64,000 bases of DNA from Prolixibacter sp. SD074 (GCF_009617895.1 NZ_BLAW01000001.1:3711001-3775000); one strand, 5' to 3'. Positions 26,089-35,727 are shown, numbered from the stretch's first letter. Notes: generated from the sequence alone by a model not told the origin. Numbers and translations are program-made.

Positions 26089-26571
26089 CTACTTCATTGG
26101 GGTGATGGGGAATTTCGGGGAACCATTTTCATTTTTTCCGAAGAAAGGTAATACAACATAGGAGTACACATAGCATCCCATGCAAAATCCAACGCTCCAT
26201 TCCAGAAAGGCAAACAATGTTAAAACGCCCATGACAATCTGTGCAGCCAGAATGTAATGAGGGAGCATCAGCAGGAACGCGGTGACCGAAAAGAGGAAAC
26301 CAACCCGGGCAGCAAATATTTTGGGCGCTTTGTCAATTTGTTTCGATTTGAACGGGACGAACTGTGTGAGTCCGGCGCCGGAACAGGCCAGGATGCTGGT
26401 ATTCTTCATTCCAAAAGCGCGCGAATAAAAATCAATAGCCAGAAACCCGGCCGCATACAGGTTCGGCTTCAGGGTGAACAGAATGGCTATAATAAAACTG
26501 AGCAAAGCGGCACCTCGTACGGCTTTCTCATCGACTTTTTCAGTCGAAACGGGGCAAATGAGTGAGCTCAT
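26089..26571 (-). CDS. DUF4395 membrane protein
   Basis: A 160-residue protein with about four hydrophobic segments and the DUF4395 signatures: N-terminal LICPVSTEKVDEKAVRGAALL and C-terminal LEWSVGFCMGCYVYSYVVLPFF with paired Cys. It is an inner-membrane protein of unknown function; the CxxC near the C-terminus suggests thiol chemistry, which is inference. It is 23 bases behind the MATE gene on the same strand, and its stop directly abuts the repeat array. Confidence 0.85.
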   Translation of the reverse strand: MSSLICPVSTEKVDEKAVRGAALLSFIIAILFTLKPNLYAAGFLAIDFYSRAFGMKNTSILACSGAGLTQFVPFKSKQIDKAPKIFAARVGFLFSVTAFLLMLPHYILAAQIVMGVLTLFAFLEWSVGFCMGCYVYSYVVLPFFGKNENGSPKFPITPMK

Positions 26572-26594
26572 ATGTATTCAATTTTAGGGTTCAA

Positions 26595-27959
26595 CTAAGT
26601 TTTAGACGTATAAGATTGTGCAACCTTACGAATTTTTTTCCGGGTATAGAAAAAAGTATAAATGGCAGCACTCCAGTTTACGATAAAAAGGCCCCACCAG
26701 ATTCCTTTTGTGCCCCAATTTAATGTTACGGCAAGAAAATAGAATAGCGGCAGTGGGACAATTAATCGCCGGTAGAGGCCTATCCATATGGCATACATGG
26801 GTTTTTTCATTCCTTGTAAAGTGGACACCGATATATTTAATAGAATGTACGAGAGAAAATAAAATGCTCCCACGTGCAGGTACTCAACACCAGTCTGTAT
26901 AACCTCGGTATCTACAGTGAAAAAACCAACCAACTGCGCAGCAAAAAAGTAAACAAGGGCTGAACCGACCAAAATGATCGCAATGCCGTAAGCCTGGCTC
27001 AATTTCCAGGTTTGATAAACGCGGTGTAACAGAAAAGCACCCATATTCTGACCTGTCAGCGCCAGCGTGGCAATATTTAGTCCAATGGCCGGAAGAAGGG
27101 CCATCTGTTCTATCCGGACGGCGATTCCAAATGCTGCGACGGTTTTCGATCCGAATCTTCCAGCGAAAGCGGTAATGATGAAAATCCCCAAAGCGATCAT
27201 CGTCATATTTAAGCTGGCCGGAAATCCTTGCTTAAACAGATTGGCAAAAAATGACTTCCGGGGGAACAGTTCGCGGTAATTCAAATGTAGCAGGATACCT
27301 TGGCGCCGAACGACATACAGGAGATAAAACATGCCAATAGCTTGAATCATAACTGTGGATAAGGCAATACCGCCTATGCCCAAAGCGGGCATTCCCAATC
27401 CTCCAAACATAAACCATGGATCGAATCCGAGATTCAAAAAAAATCCGGCTATCAGGAAATTACGATAGGTTCGGGTATCTCCTCTCGATGTAAGAAAAGC
27501 GTTGAAGATATTATTCATCAGGAAGAAAACGGTTCCTAACAATATCAAGCGCATATAAACAAGAGCGGTATCGAGGTATTCTCCTTCGGCACCCATGATG
27601 CGGAAAAGAACCGGAGCGATAAAAAAACCGATAATGGTAAGTAGTATCGAGTTTGCGATAGCAAAAGAGATGGCTTGAATGCCATATAACCGGGCCTCCT
27701 TTAATTTACCTGCTCCCAGGGCCTGAGATATGAGAGCGGTTGTTCCGGTTCCCAGGCCGGTACCAAGGGACAGAATGATAAAGAAAACCGGAAGCGAAAG
27801 CGACAGAGCTGCCAGTACTTTGGTCGATATTAACCCGCCATACCAGGTATCGGCTACATTAAACAGCGTGTTGAAAATAAAACCGACACTGGCCGGTACC
27901 GCCAATTTTTTTATCAATCCCGGTAGTGGTGCAGTGGTAAAATTAGATTGGCTGTTCAT
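26595..27959 (-). CDS. MATE-family efflux transporter
   Basis: A 454-residue, 12-helix cation-coupled exporter. Motifs include KKLAVPASVGFIFNTLFNVADTWYGGLIS, GLGTGTTALISQALGAGKL in the first half and ALTGQNMGAFLLHRVYQTW at the equivalent point of the second half, reflecting the two-fold repeat of MATE proteins. Substrates cannot be told. It heads a two-gene unit with DUF4395 and is divergent from the GH77 gene. Confidence 0.93.
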   Translation of the reverse strand: MNSQSNFTTAPLPGLIKKLAVPASVGFIFNTLFNVADTWYGGLISTKVLAALSLSLPVFFIILSLGTGLGTGTTALISQALGAGKLKEARLYGIQAISFAIANSILLTIIGFFIAPVLFRIMGAEGEYLDTALVYMRLILLGTVFFLMNNIFNAFLTSRGDTRTYRNFLIAGFFLNLGFDPWFMFGGLGMPALGIGGIALSTVMIQAIGMFYLLYVVRRQGILLHLNYRELFPRKSFFANLFKQGFPASLNMTMIALGIFIITAFAGRFGSKTVAAFGIAVRIEQMALLPAIGLNIATLALTGQNMGAFLLHRVYQTWKLSQAYGIAIILVGSALVYFFAAQLVGFFTVDTEVIQTGVEYLHVGAFYFLSYILLNISVSTLQGMKKPMYAIWIGLYRRLIVPLPLFYFLAVTLNWGTKGIWWGLFIVNWSAAIYTFFYTRKKIRKVAQSYTSKT

Positions 27960-28137
27960 GTAAGGTTATTCTACTGTTTTACAATTTCCTGATGCAAAGA
28001 TTGACAAAGTACTTGCGAATACAGACACTCCAACAATTTATTTTTTGTAGTGTATCATTTTATGGCACGTTTTTAAGTTGTAAATTGTAAATAACGCCCC
28101 CAAAGCTTTGTTCACCTACATTTTCGGAGGATAACTT

Positions 28138-30855
28138 ATGAAAGTTTCGTTTAAGATAGATTATCAAACGGTTTGGGGACAACGGCTGTGTGTCCTGGGC
28201 TCCCGGCCTGAATTAGGGGAGTGGAATCCGGGCCGGGCCCTTGAGATGGAGAATATCTATCCGGGCGAATGGGAATTGGTTATCGATATAGAACATGTTA
28301 AATCGTGGGATTACAAATATCTTGTGAAAGATGGCGAAGGTGGCGTTCTATGGGAATGGGGCGGTAACCGGCACGTCGATCTTTCAAACGGTCAGTTCGA
28401 TGAAATTCGCATTCGCGACTTTTGGAGAACATCGCAAGATGTGGAAAATGCTCTCTTTCATTCTGCATTTACCCGTGTGCTGATGCTTCGGAAACCATCC
28501 GGTAAACATCAAAAGCAGCTACATACTGGTCGTGTTTTACGGGTGCAGGTACATGTTCCCCGCGTAAATCATCGATATTCGATAGCCTTACTGGGTAACC
28601 GTCCCGGGTTGGGGGCATGGAAAGAGCGGGATGCGCTGGTGATGGATGACTCCCGTTTCCCGCTTTGGTCGGTTGACATTGACGCTTCTCAATTGAAGTT
28701 TCCTCTGGAATTTAAGTATGTAGTTTATGACGAGCGGGAACGAAAAGTAATTTTGTGGGAAGATGGTAATAACCGGATAATTCGTGATTTCGTCTGCCAG
28801 GAGGATAATAGCCTGAAAGTACATACTGATGAGAAGTTTCGTTTCCCGATTGGGGTTTGGAGGGGAGCAGGCATTGCCTTACCCGTTTTTTCTATCCGGA
28901 CGGAAAAAAGTGGTGGGATAGGAGAGTTTCCTGATTTGAGAATGGTAGTCGATTGGGCGAAGAAAACTGGTTTGAAGTTGATCCAGCTTCTTCCGGTAAA
29001 CGAAACGGTTGCTACGCAAAGTTGGCTCGATTCGTATCCATATAAGGTGGTTTCGGCCATGGCCCTGCATCCGGTTTATGCCAGCATCGAACTGATGGGT
29101 ACGTTGAAGGATGAACAGGCCATGCAGGATTTTCGCGATCAGCTTTACGAACTGAACCAGATGGAATCGGTTCCTTACGAAGAAGTTCACCGTGTAAAGT
29201 CGCGTTACTTTAAGCTGCTTTTTGACCAGGAGATGGAAGCATTTCTAAACGACCGGGATTTTCTTCTTTTCTTCGAAGAAAATAAAGAATGGTTGGTGCC
29301 GTATGCCGCATTCTGTTATTTGCGCGATCAGAACAAAACGGCTGCTCACCGAATGTGGAAGAACCATGCCATCTATCATCCGGAAGAGATACAGAAACTT
29401 TGCGATCCGTCGCAGAAACACTATCCCGATATTGCTGTTCATTATTTTATTCAGTACCATCTCGACCGGCAACTGCGCGACGCTTCGAACTATGCCCGGG
29501 AAAACGGAGTTGTGTTGAAAATCGATATCCCGATAGGTGTTAGCCCCGATAGCGTAGAGACCTGGACACATCCCGAGTTGTTTAACCTGGAAGAACAAAT
29601 AGGCTCACCACCAGATGAAGACGATGATATGGGCCAAAACTGGGGATATCCGACTTATAACTGGGAACGAATGGCATACGACGGTTACGATTGGTGGCGT
29701 AAGCGTTTGCTGAAACTGGGATCGTGGTTTGATGCCTACCGTTTGGCTCACGTTGTTGGCTTCTTCCGCACCTGGGCGATTCCGTCGTCACAGACTAATG
29801 CGGAAATGGGCTGTTTTGTTCCTTCGCTTCCGCTTACGCGTGATGAGATCATCGATGCCGGAATTCATTTTGTGGAAGAGCGGATGACACGGCCGTTTAT
29901 CCGTGAATATTTTCTGTGGGATTTGTTTGGCGATTATACCGATGAGGTGAAGAATAAGTATCTGGAAGAGTATGGTTCCGGAAAATATAATCTGAAACCG
30001 GAAGTGGATACGCAACGAAAGATTACGGTTCATTTTGAACAGTTCAAGAAAGATGGCAGCCTTCCGGATAAAGAAAACCGAATTATGGAGGGCCTGAATT
30101 CTCTTGTGAGTGAGGTTTTATTTTTACGCGATCCGTATGATAATTATAAATTCCATCCGAGGATTCGCCTTCAGGATACCTACTCGTTTATCAACCTTGA
30201 TGAGGCGACACGCCACAATTTTGAACAGCTTTATATCGAATACTTTTATAAGCGGCACGAAGATTTGTGGTGCGACAATGCCATGATAAAACTTCCCGCA
30301 TTATTACGTGCTTCGGACATGATGGCCTTTGGCGATGATTTTGGGATGAATCCCGGTTGTGTTCAGCGGATACTCAAAGAGCTGGGTATTTTGACCCTTG
30401 AGGTACAGCGCCGGCCCCACCATACAGAGGTGGAGTTTGGTCACCCGTCCGATGCGCCTTACTTATCCGTTTGCACTACTTCCACCCACGATATGACAAC
30501 CCTCCGCGGCTGGTGGGAAGAAGACTATGAGCGCAGTAAGCGATTTTACCATACCATGTTAGGTCATGCAGGTGAGGTCCCTCACTTCATGGAGCCATGG
30601 ATTGCACGCGACATTATCAGTCAGCATTTGTGGTCGCCGGCTATGTGGGCCATATTCCCTTTACAGGATTTGCTGGCCATGGATGGTGAATTGCGGTGGG
30701 GGAAAATATGGAATGAACGAATTAACATTCCGGGAATAACCTATTACTACTGGCGATACAGGATGCATCTGAAAATGGAGGATCTATTGCATTCCGATAG
30801 CTTTAATCACACAGTGGGCAGGATGATTGAGCAATCAGGAAGGAATAAAAATTAA
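28138..30855 (+). CDS. GH77 4-alpha-glucanotransferase (DPE2/MalQ type) with two CBM20 domains; catalytic residues substituted
   Basis: A 905-residue protein with two N-terminal starch-binding CBM20 domains (about 1-105 and 130-230) and a GH77 barrel (about 245-890) of the DPE2/Bacteroidetes MalQ type (GQNWGYPTYNWERM, STHDMTTLRGWWEED). Active GH77 enzymes have R-I-D-H with the nucleophilic Asp; here it reads DAYRLAHVVGFFRTWAIP, so that Asp is Ala537, and the following WEIP Glu is Ala547. The acid/base GEDLG motif is GDDFG (Asp733). Only the third acid (Asp785) is kept. The fold should bind alpha-glucan, but normal transglycosylation is doubtful. It lies upstream of a type I pullulanase in a glucan locus. 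Confidence 0.88.
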   Translation: MKVSFKIDYQTVWGQRLCVLGSRPELGEWNPGRALEMENIYPGEWELVIDIEHVKSWDYKYLVKDGEGGVLWEWGGNRHVDLSNGQFDEIRIRDFWRTSQDVENALFHSAFTRVLMLRKPSGKHQKQLHTGRVLRVQVHVPRVNHRYSIALLGNRPGLGAWKERDALVMDDSRFPLWSVDIDASQLKFPLEFKYVVYDERERKVILWEDGNNRIIRDFVCQEDNSLKVHTDEKFRFPIGVWRGAGIALPVFSIRTEKSGGIGEFPDLRMVVDWAKKTGLKLIQLLPVNETVATQSWLDSYPYKVVSAMALHPVYASIELMGTLKDEQAMQDFRDQLYELNQMESVPYEEVHRVKSRYFKLLFDQEMEAFLNDRDFLLFFEENKEWLVPYAAFCYLRDQNKTAAHRMWKNHAIYHPEEIQKLCDPSQKHYPDIAVHYFIQYHLDRQLRDASNYARENGVVLKIDIPIGVSPDSVETWTHPELFNLEEQIGSPPDEDDDMGQNWGYPTYNWERMAYDGYDWWRKRLLKLGSWFDAYRLAHVVGFFRTWAIPSSQTNAEMGCFVPSLPLTRDEIIDAGIHFVEERMTRPFIREYFLWDLFGDYTDEVKNKYLEEYGSGKYNLKPEVDTQRKITVHFEQFKKDGSLPDKENRIMEGLNSLVSEVLFLRDPYDNYKFHPRIRLQDTYSFINLDEATRHNFEQLYIEYFYKRHEDLWCDNAMIKLPALLRASDMMAFGDDFGMNPGCVQRILKELGILTLEVQRRPHHTEVEFGHPSDAPYLSVCTTSTHDMTTLRGWWEEDYERSKRFYHTMLGHAGEVPHFMEPWIARDIISQHLWSPAMWAIFPLQDLLAMDGELRWGKIWNERINIPGITYYYWRYRMHLKMEDLLHSDSFNHTVGRMIEQSGRNKN

Positions 30856-30859
30856 TATC

Positions 30860-31287
30860 ATGATGTCAGATCGTAATCAGCGTTTCCCTAAAGGTGATTT
30901 TGATGGAGTAGCGATTCTTGGAGGCCGCGAAACTACGCTGGTGGCTAATTAAACCAGGAGTTGCACAATTGGCTTAGGGTAATGTACGGGCGCAGTGGAT
31001 TACTGGATGTGGAGAAGCGGCTGAATACATTCCATGTGCATATAAAGGTTTCACAGGGTATTGACACGATGCTTCAGGACACCTGACAGGCCCCTCCGGA
31101 AATTATTTTTTACCCTGCATTTGATCAATTTATCCGTATTCATCGTTCTTACCTGGTGAATGCATCTCAAATCAACGAAATTCAACAATACGAAAAATAG
31201 TCGTGGATATTGAGGTTGAATGGAGGCGAAAAACTAAAGGTCAGTAAGTCGGGTTACCGCAATCTAAGGGAGCGCCTGAGTTTTTGA
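30860..31287 (+). pseudogene. Decayed LytTR-family DNA-binding regulator
   Basis: Fragments of a LytTR domain occur in order across several frames and stops: FDGVAILGGRETTLVAN then TAA; LLDVEKRLNTF; QFIRIHRSYLVNASQINEIQQ then TAG; LRLNGGEKLKVSKSGYRNLRERLSF then TGA. FIRIHRSYLVN is the family hallmark. No intact reading frame remains. It follows the GH77 gene by five bases. Confidence 0.75.
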
Positions 31288-31598
31288 TATCTTCTGTTGA
31301 TAAAATGTGAATAACACCCGTCCTTATCAACTATTCTTTAACCGGAGTCTAACCGGTTATTCACGTTGGATTTCATTTTATTCATATTTTTTCCACTGGA
31401 TTTCAAGAGAGATTAACTTGTTTTCAACTTTCGTCTGAACTATCCGCCTGGGTTTGTCAACAAGATATAAACATGATTTCAACGATTATTCGCTTTCCTT
31501 TAATTTGTTCTCGAAAATATTTTTGCAATCAGCTCATTTTTATGATGGAATATCCACGGAATTCCCTTTTTTTGTGTGATTAAATCCTGCACCAGAGG
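31288..31598. other. Intergenic region before the unknown membrane protein
   Basis: No gene seen. It contains a 9-bp inverted repeat GTGAATAAC / GTTATTCAC (31307-31315 and 31356-31364) with AACCGG words near the second arm, and a possible -7 element TATTTTTG at 31518-31525 without a clear -33 box. Confidence 0.4.
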
Positions 31599-32132
31599 AT
31601 GATTGCATGTGTTACACTTACGGTGGATAATTTATCGGAATTACATGATGTTGCGCCCGAAGGATATAAAATCCTCCGGGCGTTGGCTGCTTTACTTGCG
31701 CCACTAATCGTGTACCTTTTGTGGAAGAAGATTCTTTGGAGTAAGTTATTCCGGGTTAATACAACGGGAGAGCAACGATTTGGGAATTCAGAATTATCAA
31801 TTTCGCTGAATGGTGAACCGGAATCCAGGCCCATTGTTTTGTATCTCAAAATGACAAACCATTCAGGCCGGATAATGGATATCAAGGCGCCGGTAATTGT
31901 GTTTAAGCGATGGCGGAGTTCACGGAAATTCCGAATACGAAAGGTAAATGAATCGGAAATTTATCCGCTGCTGCTTGATCACAATCAATCGCATGAACTT
32001 ACCATTCAGCTCGAACCTTTTTACAGGCAGGAGCCCATTTTGAGGACTGCAACAAGAGTGAGGATGGAAGTAGAGGAGGTGCGGGGGAGTGAGCGGCTGA
32101 GAAGCCGGTTTGTACGTTTAAAATGGATATAA
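31599..32132 (+). CDS. Unknown single-pass membrane protein
   Basis: A 177-residue protein that I do not recognise. A short N-terminal segment is followed by a transmembrane helix (about 28-46, LAALLAPLIVYLLW) and a soluble region rich in beta-strand-like alternation (ELSISLNGEPESRPIVLYLKM, HELTIQLEPFY), suggesting an immunoglobulin-like fold. The soluble part is basic. It ends three bases before the pullulanase start, so the two are very probably translated together. No signal-peptidase site is obvious. Function unknown. Confidence 0.65.
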   Translation: MIACVTLTVDNLSELHDVAPEGYKILRALAALLAPLIVYLLWKKILWSKLFRVNTTGEQRFGNSELSISLNGEPESRPIVLYLKMTNHSGRIMDIKAPVIVFKRWRSSRKFRIRKVNESEIYPLLLDHNQSHELTIQLEPFYRQEPILRTATRVRMEVEEVRGSERLRSRFVRLKWI

Positions 32133-32135
32133 ACT

Positions 32136-34082
32136 GTGAGAAGCTGGAAATTTAATCCTGTTGAATTTGATAAATACCCTGTTTACGAAGGTAGTGATTT
32201 AGGGGTTTTCTGGTTTGCGGAAAAGGCCTTGGTGAAGGTTTGGGCCCCTTCGGCTACTCGCATTTTTTTCCGGTTGTACCGGGAAGGGGTTGGTGGAGAT
32301 GCTGAATCTGAACACGATTTGCAAAAAAGTGAAAACGGCCTTTGGCTGCTGGAATTGGCCGGTGACTGGAATGGTTGGTATTATACTCTTCAGGTGCGTG
32401 ATAACCTGGGCTGGCTTCTCGAAGGTCCCGATATCTATGCACGAAGCACCGGTATCAACGGCCGGCGTGGAATGATTTTCAATCCGGCGGGGACTAATCC
32501 TGAAGGATGGACAGCTGACGGGCACGTTGTGCCGGCTTCTCCTACCGACATGATCATTTACGAAACGCATATCCGCGATTTTTCCATGTCGCCTGATTCG
32601 GGTATACAACATAAAGGGAAATACCTGGGATTTACCGAGGGCGGGACAAAATCACCCAACGGAGAAAAAACTGGATTGGATCATCTTGATGAACTGGGAG
32701 TTACTCACGTTCATTTGTTGCCGGTTGCCGATTTTTATACCGTTGACGAAAATAAGGAGACACCTCAGTACAACTGGGGGTACGATCCGTTGAATTACAA
32801 TACTCCGGAAGGTTGGTACTCCACAAATCCGAACGATGGCCGAGTTCGAATCAGGGAACTGAAGCAATTGGTGAAAGCTCTCCATGACCAGGGAATTGGC
32901 GTAATTCTGGATGTTGTTTATAACCATACCGGCCTGATTAATGAGTCGTACTTTAACCAGACGGTTCCGGGGTATTTCTACCGGCAAAACGACGACGGAA
33001 GTTTCTCCGATGCCAGTGGCTGTGGAAATGAGCTTGCTTCGGAGCGGGCAATGGTGCGGAAGTACATCATCGATTCGCTGATGTATTGGGCTTCCGAATA
33101 TCATATCGACGGTTTCCGGTTCGATCTAATGGGCGTGTTGGATATCGATACGATGAATGCCATTCGGAAGAGTATGGATTCCGTCAACCCGAATATTTTT
33201 CTTTATGGCGAAGGCTGGGCTGCCGGTAAAAGCCCTTTGGAGAAAAAGAAACGTGCCCTAAAAAGACATACGTTGAAACTGGACCGGATAGCCAGCTTTA
33301 GCGACGATATGCGTGACGGGTTGAAAGGAAGCGCCTTTGACCAGTTTAGCACCGGTTTTATCAGTGGCCATACACTCCAGGAAGAGCGGCTAAAGTTTTC
33401 AATGGTTGGTGCAGTGAAGCACGGACAGATAGCGTATGAATTTGTTGAATCTTCTAAAGAACCCTGGGCAAACGAAGCTGCGCAGTGCATCAACTATGTG
33501 TCGTGCCACGACAATTATACGCTGTTCGATAAGTTGCAATATTCCTGTCCCGAGGCTTCCAAAGCTCAAATTGAACGAATGGTCCGACTGGCGTTGGGTA
33601 TTGTCATTACTTCGCAGGGGGTTCCCTTTCTTCATGCCGGTTCCGAAATGATGCGGACAAAAGGCGGTCATCACGATTCGTACCGTTTGCCTGATGTGCT
33701 GAACCAGATCGACTGGAATCGGAAGAGTGAATTTCATGACTTATTTGTCTTTACCCAAAAATGTATTGAACTACGCCGACAACACCCTGCATTCAGGATG
33801 AGTTCCGCAAAAATGATTAACGAGAAATTGCGGTTTGCCGGGAAATATATTCCAGGTATTATTCGATACGAACTGGGTGAGCATGCCAATGGCGATTCTT
33901 GGAAAAGCATACAGATGCTGTTCAATGGTAATAACTATTCGGTTGAACTGGACGTTCCCGAAGCCAATTGGCTGGTCATTGCTGAAGATAGCGAGATTAA
34001 TCCTGACGGAATGGGGCGGATGACTACCGGGAAAGTACGTATTCATCCAACTTCGATGATGATTTTGGTTGCCGAAGATTAA
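32136..34082 (+). CDS. Type I pullulanase (GH13)
   Basis: Cleaves alpha-1,6 branch linkages in glycogen, pullulan or limit dextrins. The 648-residue protein, with GTG start, has an N-terminal CBM48-like domain (VKVWAPSATRIFFRLY), the type I pullulanase signature YNWGYDP, and an intact GH13 catalytic set: GFRFDLMG (nucleophile), FLYGEGW (acid/base) and YVSCHDNYTLFDKL (third Asp). No signal peptide is seen, so it acts in the cytoplasm, probably on stored glycogen. It overlaps the stop of the convergent ald-like gene by four bases. Confidence 0.93.
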   Translation: MRSWKFNPVEFDKYPVYEGSDLGVFWFAEKALVKVWAPSATRIFFRLYREGVGGDAESEHDLQKSENGLWLLELAGDWNGWYYTLQVRDNLGWLLEGPDIYARSTGINGRRGMIFNPAGTNPEGWTADGHVVPASPTDMIIYETHIRDFSMSPDSGIQHKGKYLGFTEGGTKSPNGEKTGLDHLDELGVTHVHLLPVADFYTVDENKETPQYNWGYDPLNYNTPEGWYSTNPNDGRVRIRELKQLVKALHDQGIGVILDVVYNHTGLINESYFNQTVPGYFYRQNDDGSFSDASGCGNELASERAMVRKYIIDSLMYWASEYHIDGFRFDLMGVLDIDTMNAIRKSMDSVNPNIFLYGEGWAAGKSPLEKKKRALKRHTLKLDRIASFSDDMRDGLKGSAFDQFSTGFISGHTLQEERLKFSMVGAVKHGQIAYEFVESSKEPWANEAAQCINYVSCHDNYTLFDKLQYSCPEASKAQIERMVRLALGIVITSQGVPFLHAGSEMMRTKGGHHDSYRLPDVLNQIDWNRKSEFHDLFVFTQKCIELRRQHPAFRMSSAKMINEKLRFAGKYIPGIIRYELGEHANGDSWKSIQMLFNGNNYSVELDVPEANWLVIAEDSEINPDGMGRMTTGKVRIHPTSMMILVAED

Positions 34083-35296
34083 AATGCAGCCAGCAACAGA
34101 TTAATATCCTTTACAGGAATATCGAGAATGTTGCCCAGATCGTGGTTCGTTAAAATACCGTTGAAGATGTAAATTCCTTCGCAGAATCCCTGGTTGACCC
34201 TGATGTATTGTTTCAGACTTCCGGAACGTCCCATGTTGAGCAGGATGGGAGCAATAATATTGCTGACAGAAATGGACGTTGTTCGCGCCATCCTGGAAGA
34301 TATATTCGGTACACAGTAATGAATAACGCCATGTGTGGTGAATACCGGGTTTTTCAGGTTGGTAAGCCGGGATGTCTCGAAGCAGCCTCCCTGGATAATA
34401 TTCAAATCGATGATGACGGATCCGTTCTTCATGTTTTCCACCATCATTTCCGGCACAATAATTTTCGGTACTTCATTCATCGATAGTGCCCCGATAGCCA
34501 CATCAGCCGATTTCAGTGCTTTCTTGAGTGCTTTTGGATGGAAAACCGAGGTGAACACCCGCTGCCCCAGGCGTTCTTGGAATCGCATCAGTTTGTGAAT
34601 ACTGTCGTCAAAGACCTTTACTACAGCTCCCAACCCCAATGCATTACGGGCTGCAAATTCGGCGGCAGTTCCTGAACCAATGATGACCACTTCTGTAGGG
34701 GATATTCCGGTAATACCGCCAAGGATGACTCCTTTACCGTGTCGGTAAGTGCTAAGGTATTCACTGGCCACAAAAATAGCCGCGTTCCCCATTATCTCAC
34801 TTAAAATCCGGGTAACCGGGAAAATGTCATGTTCATCTTTCATGTATTCAAACCCGATGGCGGTCACCCTTTTTTGCATCATTTTACGGACCGTTTCCTG
34901 GCTTTGATAGGTGATGTACAATGGTGACATCAGGAGCTGGTTTCCCTTCAGTAATTTTACTTCCTCGTGGGTGAAAGCCGACATTTTAACAATCACGTCC
35001 GATTGAAAAATTTCAGCTTTGGTTTCGCAGATAACAGCACCGGATTCAGCGTAAGCATGGTCGGAATAACTCGAACCTTCGCCCGCACCTTTCTCGATAA
35101 AGATGTCATGGCCATTCGATACCAAAAGTTCGACGGCTTGTGGTGTCAACGGGATACGGAATTCTATCTCCGGAACAACATTCGGGATGCCAATGCTCAG
35201 TTTCATGCTCTTTTTCTGCGGGACCAGCAGCTGTTCCTTTGGTAGCAACTGTGGATTGGCAAGCGAACTCATTCTTTCGGATTTCCGTTGAATCAT
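34079..35296 (-). CDS. Alanine dehydrogenase/PNT-family protein with substituted catalytic residues
   Basis: A 405-residue protein with the AlaDh/PNT N-terminal domain (EFRIPLTPQAVELLVSNGH, IEKGAGEGSSYSD) and NAD-binding domain (VVIIGSGTAAEFAARNALGLGAVVKVFDD). It would be annotated ald. In an ungapped comparison with classical alanine dehydrogenase, recalled from memory, the substrate-binding Lys (VKEP) becomes Ser106 in VKMSAF, and the catalytic His (LFTFLH) becomes Tyr127 in LMSPLYI. The reaction is therefore uncertain; many Bacteroidota carry this variant, I believe. An inner ATG at residue 31 is also possible. It sits 11 bases behind tsaE. Confidence 0.75.
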   Translation of the reverse strand: MIQRKSERMSSLANPQLLPKEQLLVPQKKSMKLSIGIPNVVPEIEFRIPLTPQAVELLVSNGHDIFIEKGAGEGSSYSDHAYAESGAVICETKAEIFQSDVIVKMSAFTHEEVKLLKGNQLLMSPLYITYQSQETVRKMMQKRVTAIGFEYMKDEHDIFPVTRILSEIMGNAAIFVASEYLSTYRHGKGVILGGITGISPTEVVIIGSGTAAEFAARNALGLGAVVKVFDDSIHKLMRFQERLGQRVFTSVFHPKALKKALKSADVAIGALSMNEVPKIIVPEMMVENMKNGSVIIDLNIIQGGCFETSRLTNLKNPVFTTHGVIHYCVPNISSRMARTTSISVSNIIAPILLNMGRSGSLKQYIRVNQGFCEGIYIFNGILTNHDLGNILDIPVKDINLLLAAF

Positions 35297-35307
35297 GGTG
35301 TGTCAGG

Positions 35308-35727
35308 TTAGTTTTTCGACTCGATGGTCCTCAACCCATCATTCATTTCTGTGATATAAACTTTCACCGTATTTTCTGGCAGGAGGCTCTCTATTTTTTC
35401 TGGCCACTCGATAAAGCAGTGTTTTCCGCTGAAGAAATAGTCTTCGTAACCAAAATCGAATGCTTCCTCCAGCGTTTTTATCCGGTAAAAATCGAAGTGG
35501 AAAATTTTATCATCGGTCGACGTTTGGTACTCATTAATCAGGGCAAAGGTTGGGGACGTGACGTAGTCAGTCACTTGCATCTCTTCGCATAACGCCTTGA
35601 TAAACGTTGTTTTACCAGCTCCCATCTTCCCGTAAAATGCAAACACTCTGTCAGCAGGGTGCGCGGCGATAAATCGCTGTGCAATATGGTTGATTTCCTC
35701 CAGAGAATGTATCTCAGCCTTAAACAT
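35308..35727 (-). CDS. tsaE: tRNA threonylcarbamoyladenosine biosynthesis ATPase TsaE
   Basis: P-loop ATPase that with TsaB and TsaD makes t6A37 on ANN-decoding tRNAs. The 139-residue protein has Walker A FAFYGKMGAGKTTFIKAL, PTFALINEY and HFDFYRI, plus FIEWPEKI. ATG 35727 is chosen over the TTG at 35763. It is transcribed just ahead of the ald-like gene. Confidence 0.94.
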   Translation of the reverse strand: MFKAEIHSLEEINHIAQRFIAAHPADRVFAFYGKMGAGKTTFIKALCEEMQVTDYVTSPTFALINEYQTSTDDKIFHFDFYRIKTLEEAFDFGYEDYFFSGKHCFIEWPEKIESLLPENTVKVYITEMNDGLRTIESKN

